A stretch of DNA of 64,000 nt, taken from Spongiibacter nanhainus. GTDB taxonomy: Bacteria; Pseudomonadota; Gammaproteobacteria; Pseudomonadales; Spongiibacteraceae. The notes below the pieces were generated by a model, which had not been told where the DNA came from, ran no database searches, and was given only the letters and a program-made list of their open reading frames with translations. This document shows positions 34,234 through 43,391 of this stretch, one piece after another (position 1 is the first letter of the stretch; every line of letters begins with the position of its first letter). Location of the stretch: positions 372,001 to 436,000 of the forward strand of contig NZ_CP066167.1 in assembly GCF_016132545.1 (NCBI RefSeq), given 5' to 3'. Made by a program: the position numbers and the translations under genes.

Positions 34234-35039
34234 TCGTTAGGTCGCTGGCCTGGTGCTTTCTCCTGGTATTGGTTGGCTGTGCCAGCCCGACAACAAAGCT
34301 GGATCGTCGCGCACAGACATTGGGGTTTTCCATAGCGGTAGTAAAAGGGGATGGCTTCCTCCACCGTGCCTATATGTCGGGAGATATCGACAGCGCCAAG
34401 CGCGTACATGTCTACCTGGATGGTGATGGTCGTCCATGGCTGTGGCATAGGCAGGTTGCCGAAGATCCCACTCCATCCAGCACGCTGGTGCTGGAGTTGA
34501 TGAGCCAAGACAGTACGGCATCGATTTATCTGGGGCGCCCCTGTTATTTTGTGCTGGAACGCTGCGATGATCGCCTTTGGACAACGGCCCGTTACTCTCC
34601 CCAAGTGGTAAAAAGTATGACTGCTGCCGTACAGCAGCTATTGCGCTATAACGAACAGGCATCAATAAGTCTCGTGGGATACAGTGGGGGTGGCGCGCTG
34701 GCGACATTGATGGTGGCCGACTTGCCCGCCGTGGATGAAGTCGTCACAGTGGCCGCCAATCTCGATATTGACTATTGGGTAGCATTACACGGCTATGCGC
34801 CCCTGGATGACTCTTTTAACCCCATAGAGTCGGCAGACTTGGCAGGCGTTCGACACTGGCATTGGGTGGGGGGCAGAGACGAAGAAGTCAGGCCGGAGAT
34901 GGCGCGCCGATTTGTGGAGCGCCATGGTGGTACGCTGCGTGAGATTAACGATTTTGATCACCGCTGCTGCTGGGCCGATCAGTGGGCGGAGCTGTTGGCC
35001 GTTTCTCTAGGCGCGGTGTCAGGGCCGTCTGCAAGATAG
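34230..35039 (+). CDS. Lipoprotein alpha/beta hydrolase
   Basis: A 269-residue predicted lipoprotein: short signal MIVRSLAWCFLLVLVGC with lipobox LVGC. The body has an alpha/beta hydrolase pattern with VHVYLDGDGRPWLW near the oxyanion region, the nucleophile elbow VGYSGGGALA and a late acid/histidine pair (VGGRDEEVRPE and NDFDHRCCWADQW). Homologues occur in marine gammaproteobacteria as hypothetical lipoproteins. I take GTG 34230, which overlaps the stop of the barrel gene as GTGA; GTG 34224 is the other option. The substrate is unknown. Confidence 0.75.
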   Translation: MIVRSLAWCFLLVLVGCASPTTKLDRRAQTLGFSIAVVKGDGFLHRAYMSGDIDSAKRVHVYLDGDGRPWLWHRQVAEDPTPSSTLVLELMSQDSTASIYLGRPCYFVLERCDDRLWTTARYSPQVVKSMTAAVQQLLRYNEQASISLVGYSGGGALATLMVADLPAVDEVVTVAANLDIDYWVALHGYAPLDDSFNPIESADLAGVRHWHWVGGRDEEVRPEMARRFVERHGGTLREINDFDHRCCWADQWAELLAVSLGAVSGPSAR

Positions 35040-35049
35040 GAGGTAGACT

Positions 35050-36450
35050 GTGGCCGACAAGGAGCCGGCGGACAAGCAAGACCAGGAACAGGCGCACAAC
35101 GCCGACGCCACCCGAATGATCTCGGAGGATGATCAGGGCCAGACACGGCCCATTAATGCAGACAATGCCACTCAGTCGTCCCCCGGCAATCAGGCTGGCG
35201 TTTTTCATTTGCGCCCCGGCGATGTCTTAAAAGAGCGCTTTAGGCTGGAGCAAAAGCTTGGCGAAGGCGGGATGGGAGCCGTCTACCTCGCCATTGATCA
35301 GCGCAAAGTCGAAGCCAGACACGACAAGCCTCAGGTGGCTATCAAACTGATCAGCGGTGGTTTTGCTAGAGACTCCAGGGCATTTATTGCCCTGCAGCGC
35401 GAGACAGATAAATCCCAGACTCTGGCCCACCCCAATATCATCACGGTGTACGATTTCGACCGCGACGGCGATGTCTTCTTTATGACCATGGAGGCATTGA
35501 GTGGCAGTACCCTGGACAAGGTGATCGGCAACTCGGGTTATACCTTCCCGGAGCGTTTGCGCTTTGTCGAGCGCCTCGCTGAAGGCATCGCTTACGCCCA
35601 CCAGCGGCACATCGTCCATTCCGATATTAAACCCGCCAATATTTTTGTCACTGATGATGGTGAGCTCAAGGTTCTCGATTTTGGTATTGCACGGGCACTG
35701 GCCGATGTGGATGGCAAATCGGTAGACCGGCTTGGGGAGGTGGCGGGGCTTACGCCGGCCTATGCCAGCTGTGACATGCTGGAGCGCCGCGAGCCCCACG
35801 CGGCGGATGATGTGTATGCCATCGGATTGATTGCCTATGAATTGTTATCTGGCGAGCACCCCTTTGCCAGAAAAAAAGCGACCGAGGCCCGGGCGGCGGG
35901 AATGCGCCCCAAAAAGATTAAGGGCCTAGCGAACTACCAGTGGCGGGCGATCGCCAAGGCCCTGGAGTTTGAACGCGCTAAACGCTGGCAAGATGCGGGG
36001 CAGTTTTTACGACACTATCGAGGTGCCGGGCGCCGGGTGCGGCAGCTGTCCGTGGCGCTGTTATTGGCTGTGGTGGCCTTTGGCGCCTACCTGTTGTTGT
36101 ATCAGCCTGAGGCCGGGCCGGATATTCCCTTTGCTGAGTTAGAGCCGGCCAAACAGCAGAACGTTCGTCAGGCCCTGAATGAGGCCAGGCAGGCGAAGTC
36201 CTTCGGTGATGTGAACGGTGCGCTGTTCTATCTGGATAAGGCCTACGCTTTTCATCCCCGCAATCGCGAGGTGATGGCAGAGTTGGAAACGGTCATCGAA
36301 CCGATGCTGAATGAGATGGAGGGGGTACAATCTGGGCAGCAGGCAGCCGAATACCTCAATCAAGTGGAGCAGTTATTGCGGTATGAGTCACTGGCCCAGA
36401 ACCCCGACCTGGTAAAAATGCAGCGGCAGCTACAGGCACTGACTCACTAG
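35050..36450 (+). CDS. Membrane-bound Ser/Thr protein kinase
   Basis: A 466-residue Hanks-type kinase. After an acidic N-terminal tail the catalytic domain (about residues 60-330) has the P-loop LGEGGMGAVYLA, the lysine in VAIKLI, the catalytic loop HSDIKPANIFV and DFGIARAL, followed by a single membrane helix (LSVALLLAVVAFGAYLLLY) and a C-terminal helical periplasmic domain. The usual HRD is HSD, so this is a non-RD kinase and may not need activation-loop phosphorylation. AGGAGGT precedes the GTG start. It ends 28 bases before the convergent FHA gene, and likely works with the FHA proteins and the PP2C phosphatase of that cluster. Confidence 0.93.
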   Translation: MADKEPADKQDQEQAHNADATRMISEDDQGQTRPINADNATQSSPGNQAGVFHLRPGDVLKERFRLEQKLGEGGMGAVYLAIDQRKVEARHDKPQVAIKLISGGFARDSRAFIALQRETDKSQTLAHPNIITVYDFDRDGDVFFMTMEALSGSTLDKVIGNSGYTFPERLRFVERLAEGIAYAHQRHIVHSDIKPANIFVTDDGELKVLDFGIARALADVDGKSVDRLGEVAGLTPAYASCDMLERREPHAADDVYAIGLIAYELLSGEHPFARKKATEARAAGMRPKKIKGLANYQWRAIAKALEFERAKRWQDAGQFLRHYRGAGRRVRQLSVALLLAVVAFGAYLLLYQPEAGPDIPFAELEPAKQQNVRQALNEARQAKSFGDVNGALFYLDKAYAFHPRNREVMAELETVIEPMLNEMEGVQSGQQAAEYLNQVEQLLRYESLAQNPDLVKMQRQLQALTH

Positions 36451-36478
36451 CTTGGATTTGTTGGCGATCACACTGCCC

Positions 36479-37420
36479 TCAGCGTTTAATCAGCGCTATT
36501 AGCCTCGCCCATAATCCCGGTTTTTGAGGGGGATTCGGTGTAGGTGGTGACTCGGCTTGTGGCGCATTGGCGGGCAATTCAAACGCCAGCTCAAGGCTGC
36601 CGATGCTAATGATATCCCCCTGTTTCAAGTAGTTAGACAGGGCACGCTGACCGTTGACAAAGGTGCCGTTGGTGGACATCCAGTTGACGATTTTCCAGCG
36701 ATTCCCGTCATTGATGATCTGTGCGTGCATGCCGGAGATACTGCTGTCATCGAAGGCAATATCCACGGCGGAAGCATCGCGACCGATTTTCCATAAAGGC
36801 CGCCCCTTGTCGTCGCGCGGGCTGTTATCCGGATTGAGTTCGATGATATTGCCCTCGATACTCGAATTGAGCCCCAGTAATCGCGGCCATGACCCGATGG
36901 GCGCTGCGGCAATGCGCCCGGCCCGGTATTTGCTGGCAGCATCGTCGTCACTGTCTTCGCTGAAAAACTCGGTGCCGGAGGCTTTTTCCAGTCCTGCTTG
37001 TTCCGACCACATTGCTGGAATATCGGCCTGTGGTTTGGGTGCCGTACCGCTCGGTGGTGCCGGGTTTATCTGGGTGGCACTATCGCCAACCAGTTGAGTG
37101 GCATCCTCGTCTAACTCCTCGCTGTGCTTGGCATCTTCATCAAAAATCTTAAAAACAAAGTCGCCCAACATAAGCTGATCGCCATCGCCTAGTGTCACCT
37201 CGCTTGTTACTGCAGTGCCGTTTACAAAAGAGCCGTTGCTGGAACCCAAGTCTTTATAGCGTAAATTCTGACCATCGTAGTCGAAGCTGCCGTGCAGTCG
37301 AGATACGCTGGAGCTGAGCACGCGGATTGTACAGTCTGCACCTCGGCCTATATGGGTTTCGCCGGGCTCTAAGCGGTACTCGATACCGTTGCTCTCATCA
37401 AACAATATGAGCGCTGTCAT
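36479..37420 (-). CDS. Protein with two FHA domains
   Basis: A 313-residue cytoplasmic protein. The first FHA domain (about 1-95) has THIGRGADCTIRVLSSSVSRLHGSFDYDGQNLRYKDLGSSNGSFVNG; the second (about 195-290) has KIGRDASAVDIAFDDSSISGMHAQIINDGNRWKIVNWMSTNGTFVNG (both cited by GR, S-x-x-H and NG-FVNG). FHA domains bind phosphothreonine, so it is a plausible reader of the kinase encoded convergently. The 100-residue linker is acidic and Thr/Ser-rich and could itself be a substrate. It is the last gene of the nine-gene reverse cluster. Confidence 0.93.
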   Translation of the reverse strand: MTALILFDESNGIEYRLEPGETHIGRGADCTIRVLSSSVSRLHGSFDYDGQNLRYKDLGSSNGSFVNGTAVTSEVTLGDGDQLMLGDFVFKIFDEDAKHSEELDEDATQLVGDSATQINPAPPSGTAPKPQADIPAMWSEQAGLEKASGTEFFSEDSDDDAASKYRAGRIAAAPIGSWPRLLGLNSSIEGNIIELNPDNSPRDDKGRPLWKIGRDASAVDIAFDDSSISGMHAQIINDGNRWKIVNWMSTNGTFVNGQRALSNYLKQGDIISIGSLELAFELPANAPQAESPPTPNPPQKPGLWARLIALIKR

Positions 37421-37458
37421 GCGTATTCCTCTCCCTTAGCGTGCCGTGCTGTTTGCCT

Positions 37459-38259
37459 TTAAGGTTTAAAGTAATCGTGTCTGCCGTCCTGGTTGGCGAT
37501 GGAAACTGCCGGAGGAAGGGCGATGTCTCCTCGACAGGGTGCATCGTCGTCTGCTCGCGCGATAACCACAGTGATATTGTCTTTGCCGCCATTGGTCAAG
37601 GCTCGTTCTATCAGCGTGTCCACCAATGCGGTCAGTGCTGCGCTGTCCCTGGCCGGTGTGGCGTCAGCAATGATGGTGGCGATCTCAGGGCCACTAACGG
37701 CGTCGATCAGGCCGTCGCTACACAGCACCAGCATTTCATCGCGGAATATTCTGGTATTCAATAATGGTACGTTGGCAGCCTTGAGTTCGCTTAAGCCCAG
37801 GGCGCGGCTGATCAGGTTGCGCTCGGGGTGAGTCGCGGCTTCACTCATGGTGATATCTCCCTTGGCTAGCAGCGCTTCGACCTTGGAGTGATCCCGGCTG
37901 AGCTGATGGAGTTCCCCGTTCCAAAGGTAGGCACGGCTGTCACCAATCCAGGCCAGGTCGAAGTCGTAATCGTGAAAGTCCGCCACGACTATCGTGGTGC
38001 CCATCCCCTTCTTGCCACGGCCATCGGCCGCGGCCTTAATGATTTCCTGGTTGGCGTCGACAATGGCGTCGATAAGGGGTTCGCCCATATCGACCTTGTC
38101 GGTGATTACGGTGGTAGCGATGTCTGCCGCAACTTCTCCGGCCGCCGGCCCCCCCATGCCGTCGGCGACGATGGCGAGCCCCCAGTGGCTGTCAGCGACA
38201 AAACGGTCTTCATTCCCGCTGCGTCGGCCAATATGGCTTTTGCCGGTGATGGTGACCAT
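37459..38259 (-). CDS. PP2C-type Ser/Thr phosphatase
   Basis: A 266-residue phosphatase of the Stp1/PrpC type that reverses Hanks-kinase phosphorylation using two metal ions. Motifs: RRSGNEDRF, IVADGMGGPAAGEVAA, WIGDSRAYLW, ALGLSE, LVLCSDGLIDAV and GGKDNITVVIA. AGGAG lies before ATG 38259 (MVTITGK); the GTG at 38265 is too close to that site. It follows the small multiheme cytochrome with almost no gap, so it is part of the same transcript as the electron-transfer genes. Confidence 0.94.
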   Translation of the reverse strand: MVTITGKSHIGRRSGNEDRFVADSHWGLAIVADGMGGPAAGEVAADIATTVITDKVDMGEPLIDAIVDANQEIIKAAADGRGKKGMGTTIVVADFHDYDFDLAWIGDSRAYLWNGELHQLSRDHSKVEALLAKGDITMSEAATHPERNLISRALGLSELKAANVPLLNTRIFRDEMLVLCSDGLIDAVSGPEIATIIADATPARDSAALTALVDTLIERALTNGGKDNITVVIARADDDAPCRGDIALPPAVSIANQDGRHDYFKP

Positions 38260-38261
38260 AT

Positions 38262-39533
38262 TCACTCCTTTGGTTTGGTATCCATAAGTCGCCGGGCCTC
38301 TTGGCGAATGCGTGCGGCACTGTAGTTGTCTTCGTTGTCCAGTAATGAAAACAGGCCTTGATAAGTTTGTGTCTGGTCGAGTTCTTCGGCCAGTAACTGC
38401 AAACCGAGAAATAACTGCTCCGCATCGGCGTAGTCGCGGAAGTCACCCCGGGCGGCAGCGGCCAATAGCGAGCCCTGTAAGCGGCCTTTTTCCTGACGGC
38501 TATAGGGGTTCGCCGACAGCGTCTGCTCCAGGCGATTGAGGGTGCTTTCTAGAGTCTGACAGGACTGGCGTAGTTCCTTAAAGCCCTTCCCAGCAGCTTG
38601 ATGCAGGGACGCTATTTGGGCTTCCAGTGTGTTAGCCAGCTTGCCATCTCGAACGCTTATAGCGCTTTCCAATAAGCGCAGGTCGGCGTCCTGAATGCGC
38701 AGGCTGCCGGGTGCCAGTGCAATACCGGCAGCGGGGTCGTCGCTGCTTTGCATGGGGCGGTGGCAGGAGTGGCAGTCAAACACCGCGAGCTCGGGGAGCA
38801 GTGACTCAGTCTGGCTGTGGTGGTTAAGTATGTTCAGGTACTGCTTCGCCGTTACCAGCTTGCCCTTTAACCAGCGGTCTATGGCGTCTACCTCGCCTTT
38901 GCGCTCACGGTAATCGGCATCGACCACGTGGTGATAGGGCATCAGAGTCAGCCAGGTGTCCAGTTCAAAACGCAGGCGGGGGTGACCGGCTGCCATCATT
39001 TGGTGGGTGGCCAGCTGATTGTTGCTGCCCAAATGGCAGTTGGCGCAGATCTGTGCCGCCACCATTGGGTCTTCGGTTTTATTCAGGCCGCGGCGCAGAT
39101 TGGCGCTGTGGCTGGCCTGTTCGCCGTAGTGATTATCCAGCCAGTGCTCGGCGCCGCCGTGGCAGGCTTCGCAGCCGACCCCGTCCTCCAAATAGAATCG
39201 CTCGCCACGTTTCTCAGTGGCTTGGTAGTCGCTGTGGCACCTCAGGCACTCCGGTGCCTGGCTGGCATCGGGTATGCCCATTTTGCGGGCTATCGTTTGG
39301 GACTGGGCGCTCTTCAATGTTTGATAGGCCCGGGCATGGCGGTCGTACTTGGCCCAAATACGATACTCGTTTTGCGCCACAATCGAATCGTCTTTTTCAC
39401 CGGCGCGACCATGGCAGACACTGGATGCACAGGTGGCGACGCCGACATGGATTGCGTCGTCGCCAGCAAACGCGGCGCTGCTCAGTATCAATAGTGCCGA
39501 AACTGCGCGCAAAATCGCTTTGCAGATGCTCAT
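38262..39533 (-). CDS. Exported multiheme cytochrome c (five heme motifs)
   Basis: A 423-residue protein with a signal peptide (ICKAILRAVSALLILSSAAFAG). It has four CXXCH motifs (CLRCH, CEACH, CANCH, CHSCH) and one CX4CH (CASSVCH) at the N-terminus, the latter in the HVGVATCASSVCHG context known from cytochrome c554-like proteins. The C-terminal 180 residues are helical and heme-free. The ATG 39533 is chosen; a longer frame reaches 39587 into the upstream gene, whose stop (39530) overlaps by four bases. It is periplasmic and presumably passes electrons within the cluster. Confidence 0.9.
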   Translation of the reverse strand: MSICKAILRAVSALLILSSAAFAGDDAIHVGVATCASSVCHGRAGEKDDSIVAQNEYRIWAKYDRHARAYQTLKSAQSQTIARKMGIPDASQAPECLRCHSDYQATEKRGERFYLEDGVGCEACHGGAEHWLDNHYGEQASHSANLRRGLNKTEDPMVAAQICANCHLGSNNQLATHQMMAAGHPRLRFELDTWLTLMPYHHVVDADYRERKGEVDAIDRWLKGKLVTAKQYLNILNHHSQTESLLPELAVFDCHSCHRPMQSSDDPAAGIALAPGSLRIQDADLRLLESAISVRDGKLANTLEAQIASLHQAAGKGFKELRQSCQTLESTLNRLEQTLSANPYSRQEKGRLQGSLLAAAARGDFRDYADAEQLFLGLQLLAEELDQTQTYQGLFSLLDNEDNYSAARIRQEARRLMDTKPKE

Positions 39534-42500
39534 GGTCTTTTCGCCTCCCGGGGTGCGCGGGTTTTGATGTCGTCCTCGACAAACCACGGTTTGCCGTCGT
39601 CGTCTAGCATCAGTTGGCGCATCTCTGTCAGGTTCAGTGGCCGCGATCCTCGGCGACCAAAGACGGCTATTTGGCCGCCGCTCTCATCCACCGCCCGGTC
39701 ACGCTCCAGGCCCCGGGACAGGCTCAGCGCCGGGTGTTTACTCGCGCGGCCGGCTATCCACTGGGGCTTGGGCTCTGGGCTAAAGCCATAGAACTTGGGC
39801 TGGGTGTCCGGGGCGGTGAGGTGTATGACATGCAAACCGGTTTTGGCATCGGCCACGTAGGCAAACAGCGAGGCGTTGGTCGTGGCAACCACCACATCGC
39901 GGACATCCTGCAAACGCCCCTCTGCTTTATAAGTTTGCTGTAGTTGCATCCGCTCGGGACGGGTGATGTCGACAATGGCCAGACCCTGGTCACCGGCAGC
40001 CACGTAGGCATAGGTCCTGGACAGGAAGATATTACTGGCCTGGCTGATTGGCAGTTGCACATCCAGTAAGCGAGCTTGTTCCGGTAGCGTGACGTCCACC
40101 AGTTTGAGCCCCTCCGCATCGCTGACAAAGAGGTAGCGCAGTTGCAGTGCGGAGGCACGGCCCTCTTTAAGGGGGAGGGTTTTCAATAGTCGGGGCTTTC
40201 GCGGCTGGGAGATGTCGACAACCACCAGGCCGGCGTCGGCGATGATATACGCGGTGTTGCCGCCCAGAGTAATATGCCTGGCCCCCGCCAGTACCTGCTG
40301 GGGGTTCCAGGTTAAGGCTCGCTCCAGCTGGTTGTTGCGGGGTTCGCCGTCGGCAAAGGTGTTGATGTCGACAACGATGAGCCCCTCCTCGGTGTCGGTG
40401 ATAAAGGCGTAGTTGTACACCGGATGGAAGGGCTGCTCTTTATTGTCGATGCGCATCAATTCACCTTGATTGCGCTGGGGCGCCACCGGCTGGGTGGTGG
40501 GCAGTGCCATGCAGCTGGCGTTGCTGGTGGCGAGCTGGGCATCCTGCCCCAGTGGGCTGAAGGGGGCGCTGATAATACGTTGGGAAAAGCCCTTGTTATC
40601 GATCGAGGCGACATCGAATACCCGGAAACCGTCCTTGCCCGCGGCGCTAAACAGGTACTCGCCCCGCAGTTGCAAGCAGCCTACCTGTCCAGTGTTGTGG
40701 CTGTATGCCACCTGTAACTGTCGCTGTTGATCGAGGTGTTGTTGATAGTAGTCCGGGTAGGCGTAGCGTTGTAAATAGCTGCCAATGACGGCCTGGGGTT
40801 CGTCCCACTCGGTGACCCGGACCGCTTCTACGGCGCCCGCTTCGCCAACCCAAGCGTGACGACCGATAAAGTTGATGAAGTTGGTCCCCAGTGCCAGGGT
40901 CTGGGTGATGATGGCATTGTTGTCACCCTCTTTGGAAAGGTGGCAGTCGCTGCAGGTTTTGGTTTCTGTTTTGCGCACGGTGTGGGGGAAGTGGGGGTTG
41001 AAGGCTTGTGAGCTAAAGCCACTGGCGGCGATGGGCGGTTGTTGGATATAAATCCGCTCGCGGTTGGCGTTGGTGGAGGAAAGCACCAGGGCCGAGCTGG
41101 AGCGAATGGGCGCCACTTTGCCGCCTTTATAGGGCGCCCGTTTGCCCAGCATAAAGATCTGATCCCGGCTGACCTGGGGGTTGTAGGTGGCGTAATTGCG
41201 GCTCTCGCCCCCTTCAAAATGATGGCGCTCGGTTTTTTCATTGGCCTGTATGGGGAGGTGGCAGCCGCCGCAGCTGGTCGTCCACGAGGTGTGGCAGGCA
41301 TAGCATTCCATTTCCTCGTAGTTATGTGCTGCCATGCTGGGATCGACGTCGCTGCCCCAATATTGGCTGTGGGGATCTTTGACCATGGTTTTGGCTCGCG
41401 CGGCCTTGGGGTTATATTCCGGGCGAGTCGGGTTCACGGCGTCTTTGACCAGCGAGAGGGTCCATTCCAGCTCCGGGTTTAACATGGAGCGCTGGATCAG
41501 TTTGCCGTCAATCCATTCAAAGCGGCGGCGGCCATCGGGATTGCGCAGCACGCTCAGATCTGTGGTGCTGGCGCTGCTGGCTGGACCTGAAGTGCCCATG
41601 TTGGGGTAGCTGGCGGCGGTGCCGTGGCAATCTACACAGCTGATTTCCACTGCGGCTGCCACTTCGCCGTAGAGGTGGCCATTGCCGTGGTTGTCCTGAC
41701 TAAAGTGGCAGTCTACGCAGTGCATCCCCACTTCGGCGTGAATGGACTTCATATGCACGGCTTTATCGAATTTGTGCGGGTCGTCGTCGCTGACGAGGTT
41801 GTTCTCATCGTCCAGCAAATTGCCCTGGCGGTCGCGCTTAAAGACCGCACGAAAGTTCCAGCCGTGACCGTGGTAATCGGCAAACTGGGTGTCCTTCAAA
41901 CCCGGATTGAGGCTGGCGACCTCTTTTAAAAATTCCTCGTCGGCCCACTTGCCCCTGGGTGCGGCACCCTCTGGGTTGCGGTCCAGTACCTCACGGCGGC
42001 GAGCCTGATCCGGGTACTGTTGTTGCTTGGGCCACATGCTGGGGGCGTCGGATTCATAGTCCCACATGGTGTAGCCCAGAAAACTATTGAGAAACATATT
42101 GGGCTGGTGCATGTGGCAGACCATGCATTGGCTGGTGGGGATGGCCCGGGTAAATCGGTGGGCAATGGGGTGGCCGGGCTCGGATTTGTCGATGGTGGGG
42201 TCCACACTTTGGCTCTTGCCGCCGTTGCCGCTGTCGGCGTAGCCCGCGGAATGCACCGGGTCGCGATCATTGGCATAGACCACATGGCAGCCGCTGCAAC
42301 CGGAGCTGCGGTAGTCACCGGGTTGATCGTTGGTGCCCAGAAACCACAGCAGCGGGTCGTTGAGCCGGGTTTTGGTAAGGTTAATCAGCGGTACTGCGAT
42401 GCGGGCGCCAGTGCCAGGGCCGCGATTGGACTGGCGTATATCCGGTCGCCCGGGTTCTTCCAAGCGTTGAATCTGTCCCAGGGCATTGGGGATACCGGTT

Positions 42501-43378
42501 TCCGGAAACAGACTGAGGATATTACGCCCGCCGCGCTCAAAGACCCTGAAGATGTCCCCGGGTTTGACGGTTTCCCAGGCCGGCAGTGGCAGAACCTGGT
42601 CGAGAATCCCCATGTCCGCCATGTAGGAATCGGGTTTGATCGGTGCCACCAGGGCGGCGGGTTCGCCGTCGCGGGTATAGGCCTCGCCGAGGATGGAGCG
42701 TTTATAGGGAAGAATGCCGTTGTTGTAGGCCGCCGCCGCCCAGAACATCGCGCCGGTGCCGTGCAGGCTGTGAATGGCGGACTTCAAGGTGTCGGCATGG
42801 CAGGCGCCACAAGCCAGATCGGCAACCCGGAAGTCGCCCGGGTTCACAAAGCGAATGTACTCCGGTGCCTCCCGGTTGAGCAGGGTATAACTGCGCTCGG
42901 GGTTGGCGGCGCTGGGCCAGTGCCAGCTTTTGGGGTAGCGGGGCAGTACGTGGGCTTGATTGATCAGCTCGCGATCAAAGTGTCCGGCCGCCGTTTGCTC
43001 GCGGGGCTGGAAGACCGTGGCGTCGCCGCCGTGGCAGTCAACGCAGCCCAGTTGTATGGCGGGGTTGGCGTGCATGTTGTGGCTGTCGGACTGGGCGTGG
43101 CAGCTGACGCAACCGGCACTTTTTAGTTCGACGTCGGCGGCGCTTTGGGAGGCGGGTGCCGCTACCATCGGCGCATAGTCACGAGGGATCGGTTTTTCTT
43201 TTTCGGCAGCCAGTAAGGTGTTGGGTATTACTGCACACAGCATGAGGCCACAAATGCTGAGCAGCGCCGGTAGCCATTTTTGCGGGGCGCCACAATGGGC
43301 TACCCGCCGCTGGGCTCGGCGTTCACCTGACCGGTATCGGCGCGCTGCGGCAACGGCGTGTCTCGCTCCGTGTCTCAT
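39530..43378 (-). CDS. Decaheme cytochrome c fused to LVIVD-repeat propeller
   Basis: A 1282-residue exported protein. A basic N-terminal tail with MRHGARHAVAAARRYR leads into a signal segment (PALLSICGLMLCAVIPNTLLAA). Ten CXXCH sites follow over about 800 residues: CVSCH, CVDCH, CGACH, CSGCH, CMVCH, CVDCH, CVDCH, CYACH, CGGCH and CSDCH. The last 350 residues hold LVIVD-type blades (GFRVFDVAS, GLIVVDINT, GLVVVDISQ, GLKLVDVTL, GLAIVDITR), probably a beta-propeller. The start ATG 43378 has AAGG eight bases upstream and lies 13 bases after the barrel gene. Large periplasmic or surface electron-carrier; partner of the outer-membrane protein. Confidence 0.92.
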   Translation of the reverse strand: MRHGARHAVAAARRYRSGERRAQRRVAHCGAPQKWLPALLSICGLMLCAVIPNTLLAAEKEKPIPRDYAPMVAAPASQSAADVELKSAGCVSCHAQSDSHNMHANPAIQLGCVDCHGGDATVFQPREQTAAGHFDRELINQAHVLPRYPKSWHWPSAANPERSYTLLNREAPEYIRFVNPGDFRVADLACGACHADTLKSAIHSLHGTGAMFWAAAAYNNGILPYKRSILGEAYTRDGEPAALVAPIKPDSYMADMGILDQVLPLPAWETVKPGDIFRVFERGGRNILSLFPETGIPNALGQIQRLEEPGRPDIRQSNRGPGTGARIAVPLINLTKTRLNDPLLWFLGTNDQPGDYRSSGCSGCHVVYANDRDPVHSAGYADSGNGGKSQSVDPTIDKSEPGHPIAHRFTRAIPTSQCMVCHMHQPNMFLNSFLGYTMWDYESDAPSMWPKQQQYPDQARRREVLDRNPEGAAPRGKWADEEFLKEVASLNPGLKDTQFADYHGHGWNFRAVFKRDRQGNLLDDENNLVSDDDPHKFDKAVHMKSIHAEVGMHCVDCHFSQDNHGNGHLYGEVAAAVEISCVDCHGTAASYPNMGTSGPASSASTTDLSVLRNPDGRRRFEWIDGKLIQRSMLNPELEWTLSLVKDAVNPTRPEYNPKAARAKTMVKDPHSQYWGSDVDPSMAAHNYEEMECYACHTSWTTSCGGCHLPIQANEKTERHHFEGGESRNYATYNPQVSRDQIFMLGKRAPYKGGKVAPIRSSSALVLSSTNANRERIYIQQPPIAASGFSSQAFNPHFPHTVRKTETKTCSDCHLSKEGDNNAIITQTLALGTNFINFIGRHAWVGEAGAVEAVRVTEWDEPQAVIGSYLQRYAYPDYYQQHLDQQRQLQVAYSHNTGQVGCLQLRGEYLFSAAGKDGFRVFDVASIDNKGFSQRIISAPFSPLGQDAQLATSNASCMALPTTQPVAPQRNQGELMRIDNKEQPFHPVYNYAFITDTEEGLIVVDINTFADGEPRNNQLERALTWNPQQVLAGARHITLGGNTAYIIADAGLVVVDISQPRKPRLLKTLPLKEGRASALQLRYLFVSDAEGLKLVDVTLPEQARLLDVQLPISQASNIFLSRTYAYVAAGDQGLAIVDITRPERMQLQQTYKAEGRLQDVRDVVVATTNASLFAYVADAKTGLHVIHLTAPDTQPKFYGFSPEPKPQWIAGRASKHPALSLSRGLERDRAVDESGGQIAVFGRRGSRPLNLTEMRQLMLDDDGKPWFVEDDIKTRAPREAKRP

Positions 43379-43391
43379 GCTGCAGACCTTG

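Noticed and set aside
42020-43126. 368-codon open frame on the plus strand
   Set aside because: Fully antisense to the decaheme-LVIVD gene, with composition of a mirrored reading frame.
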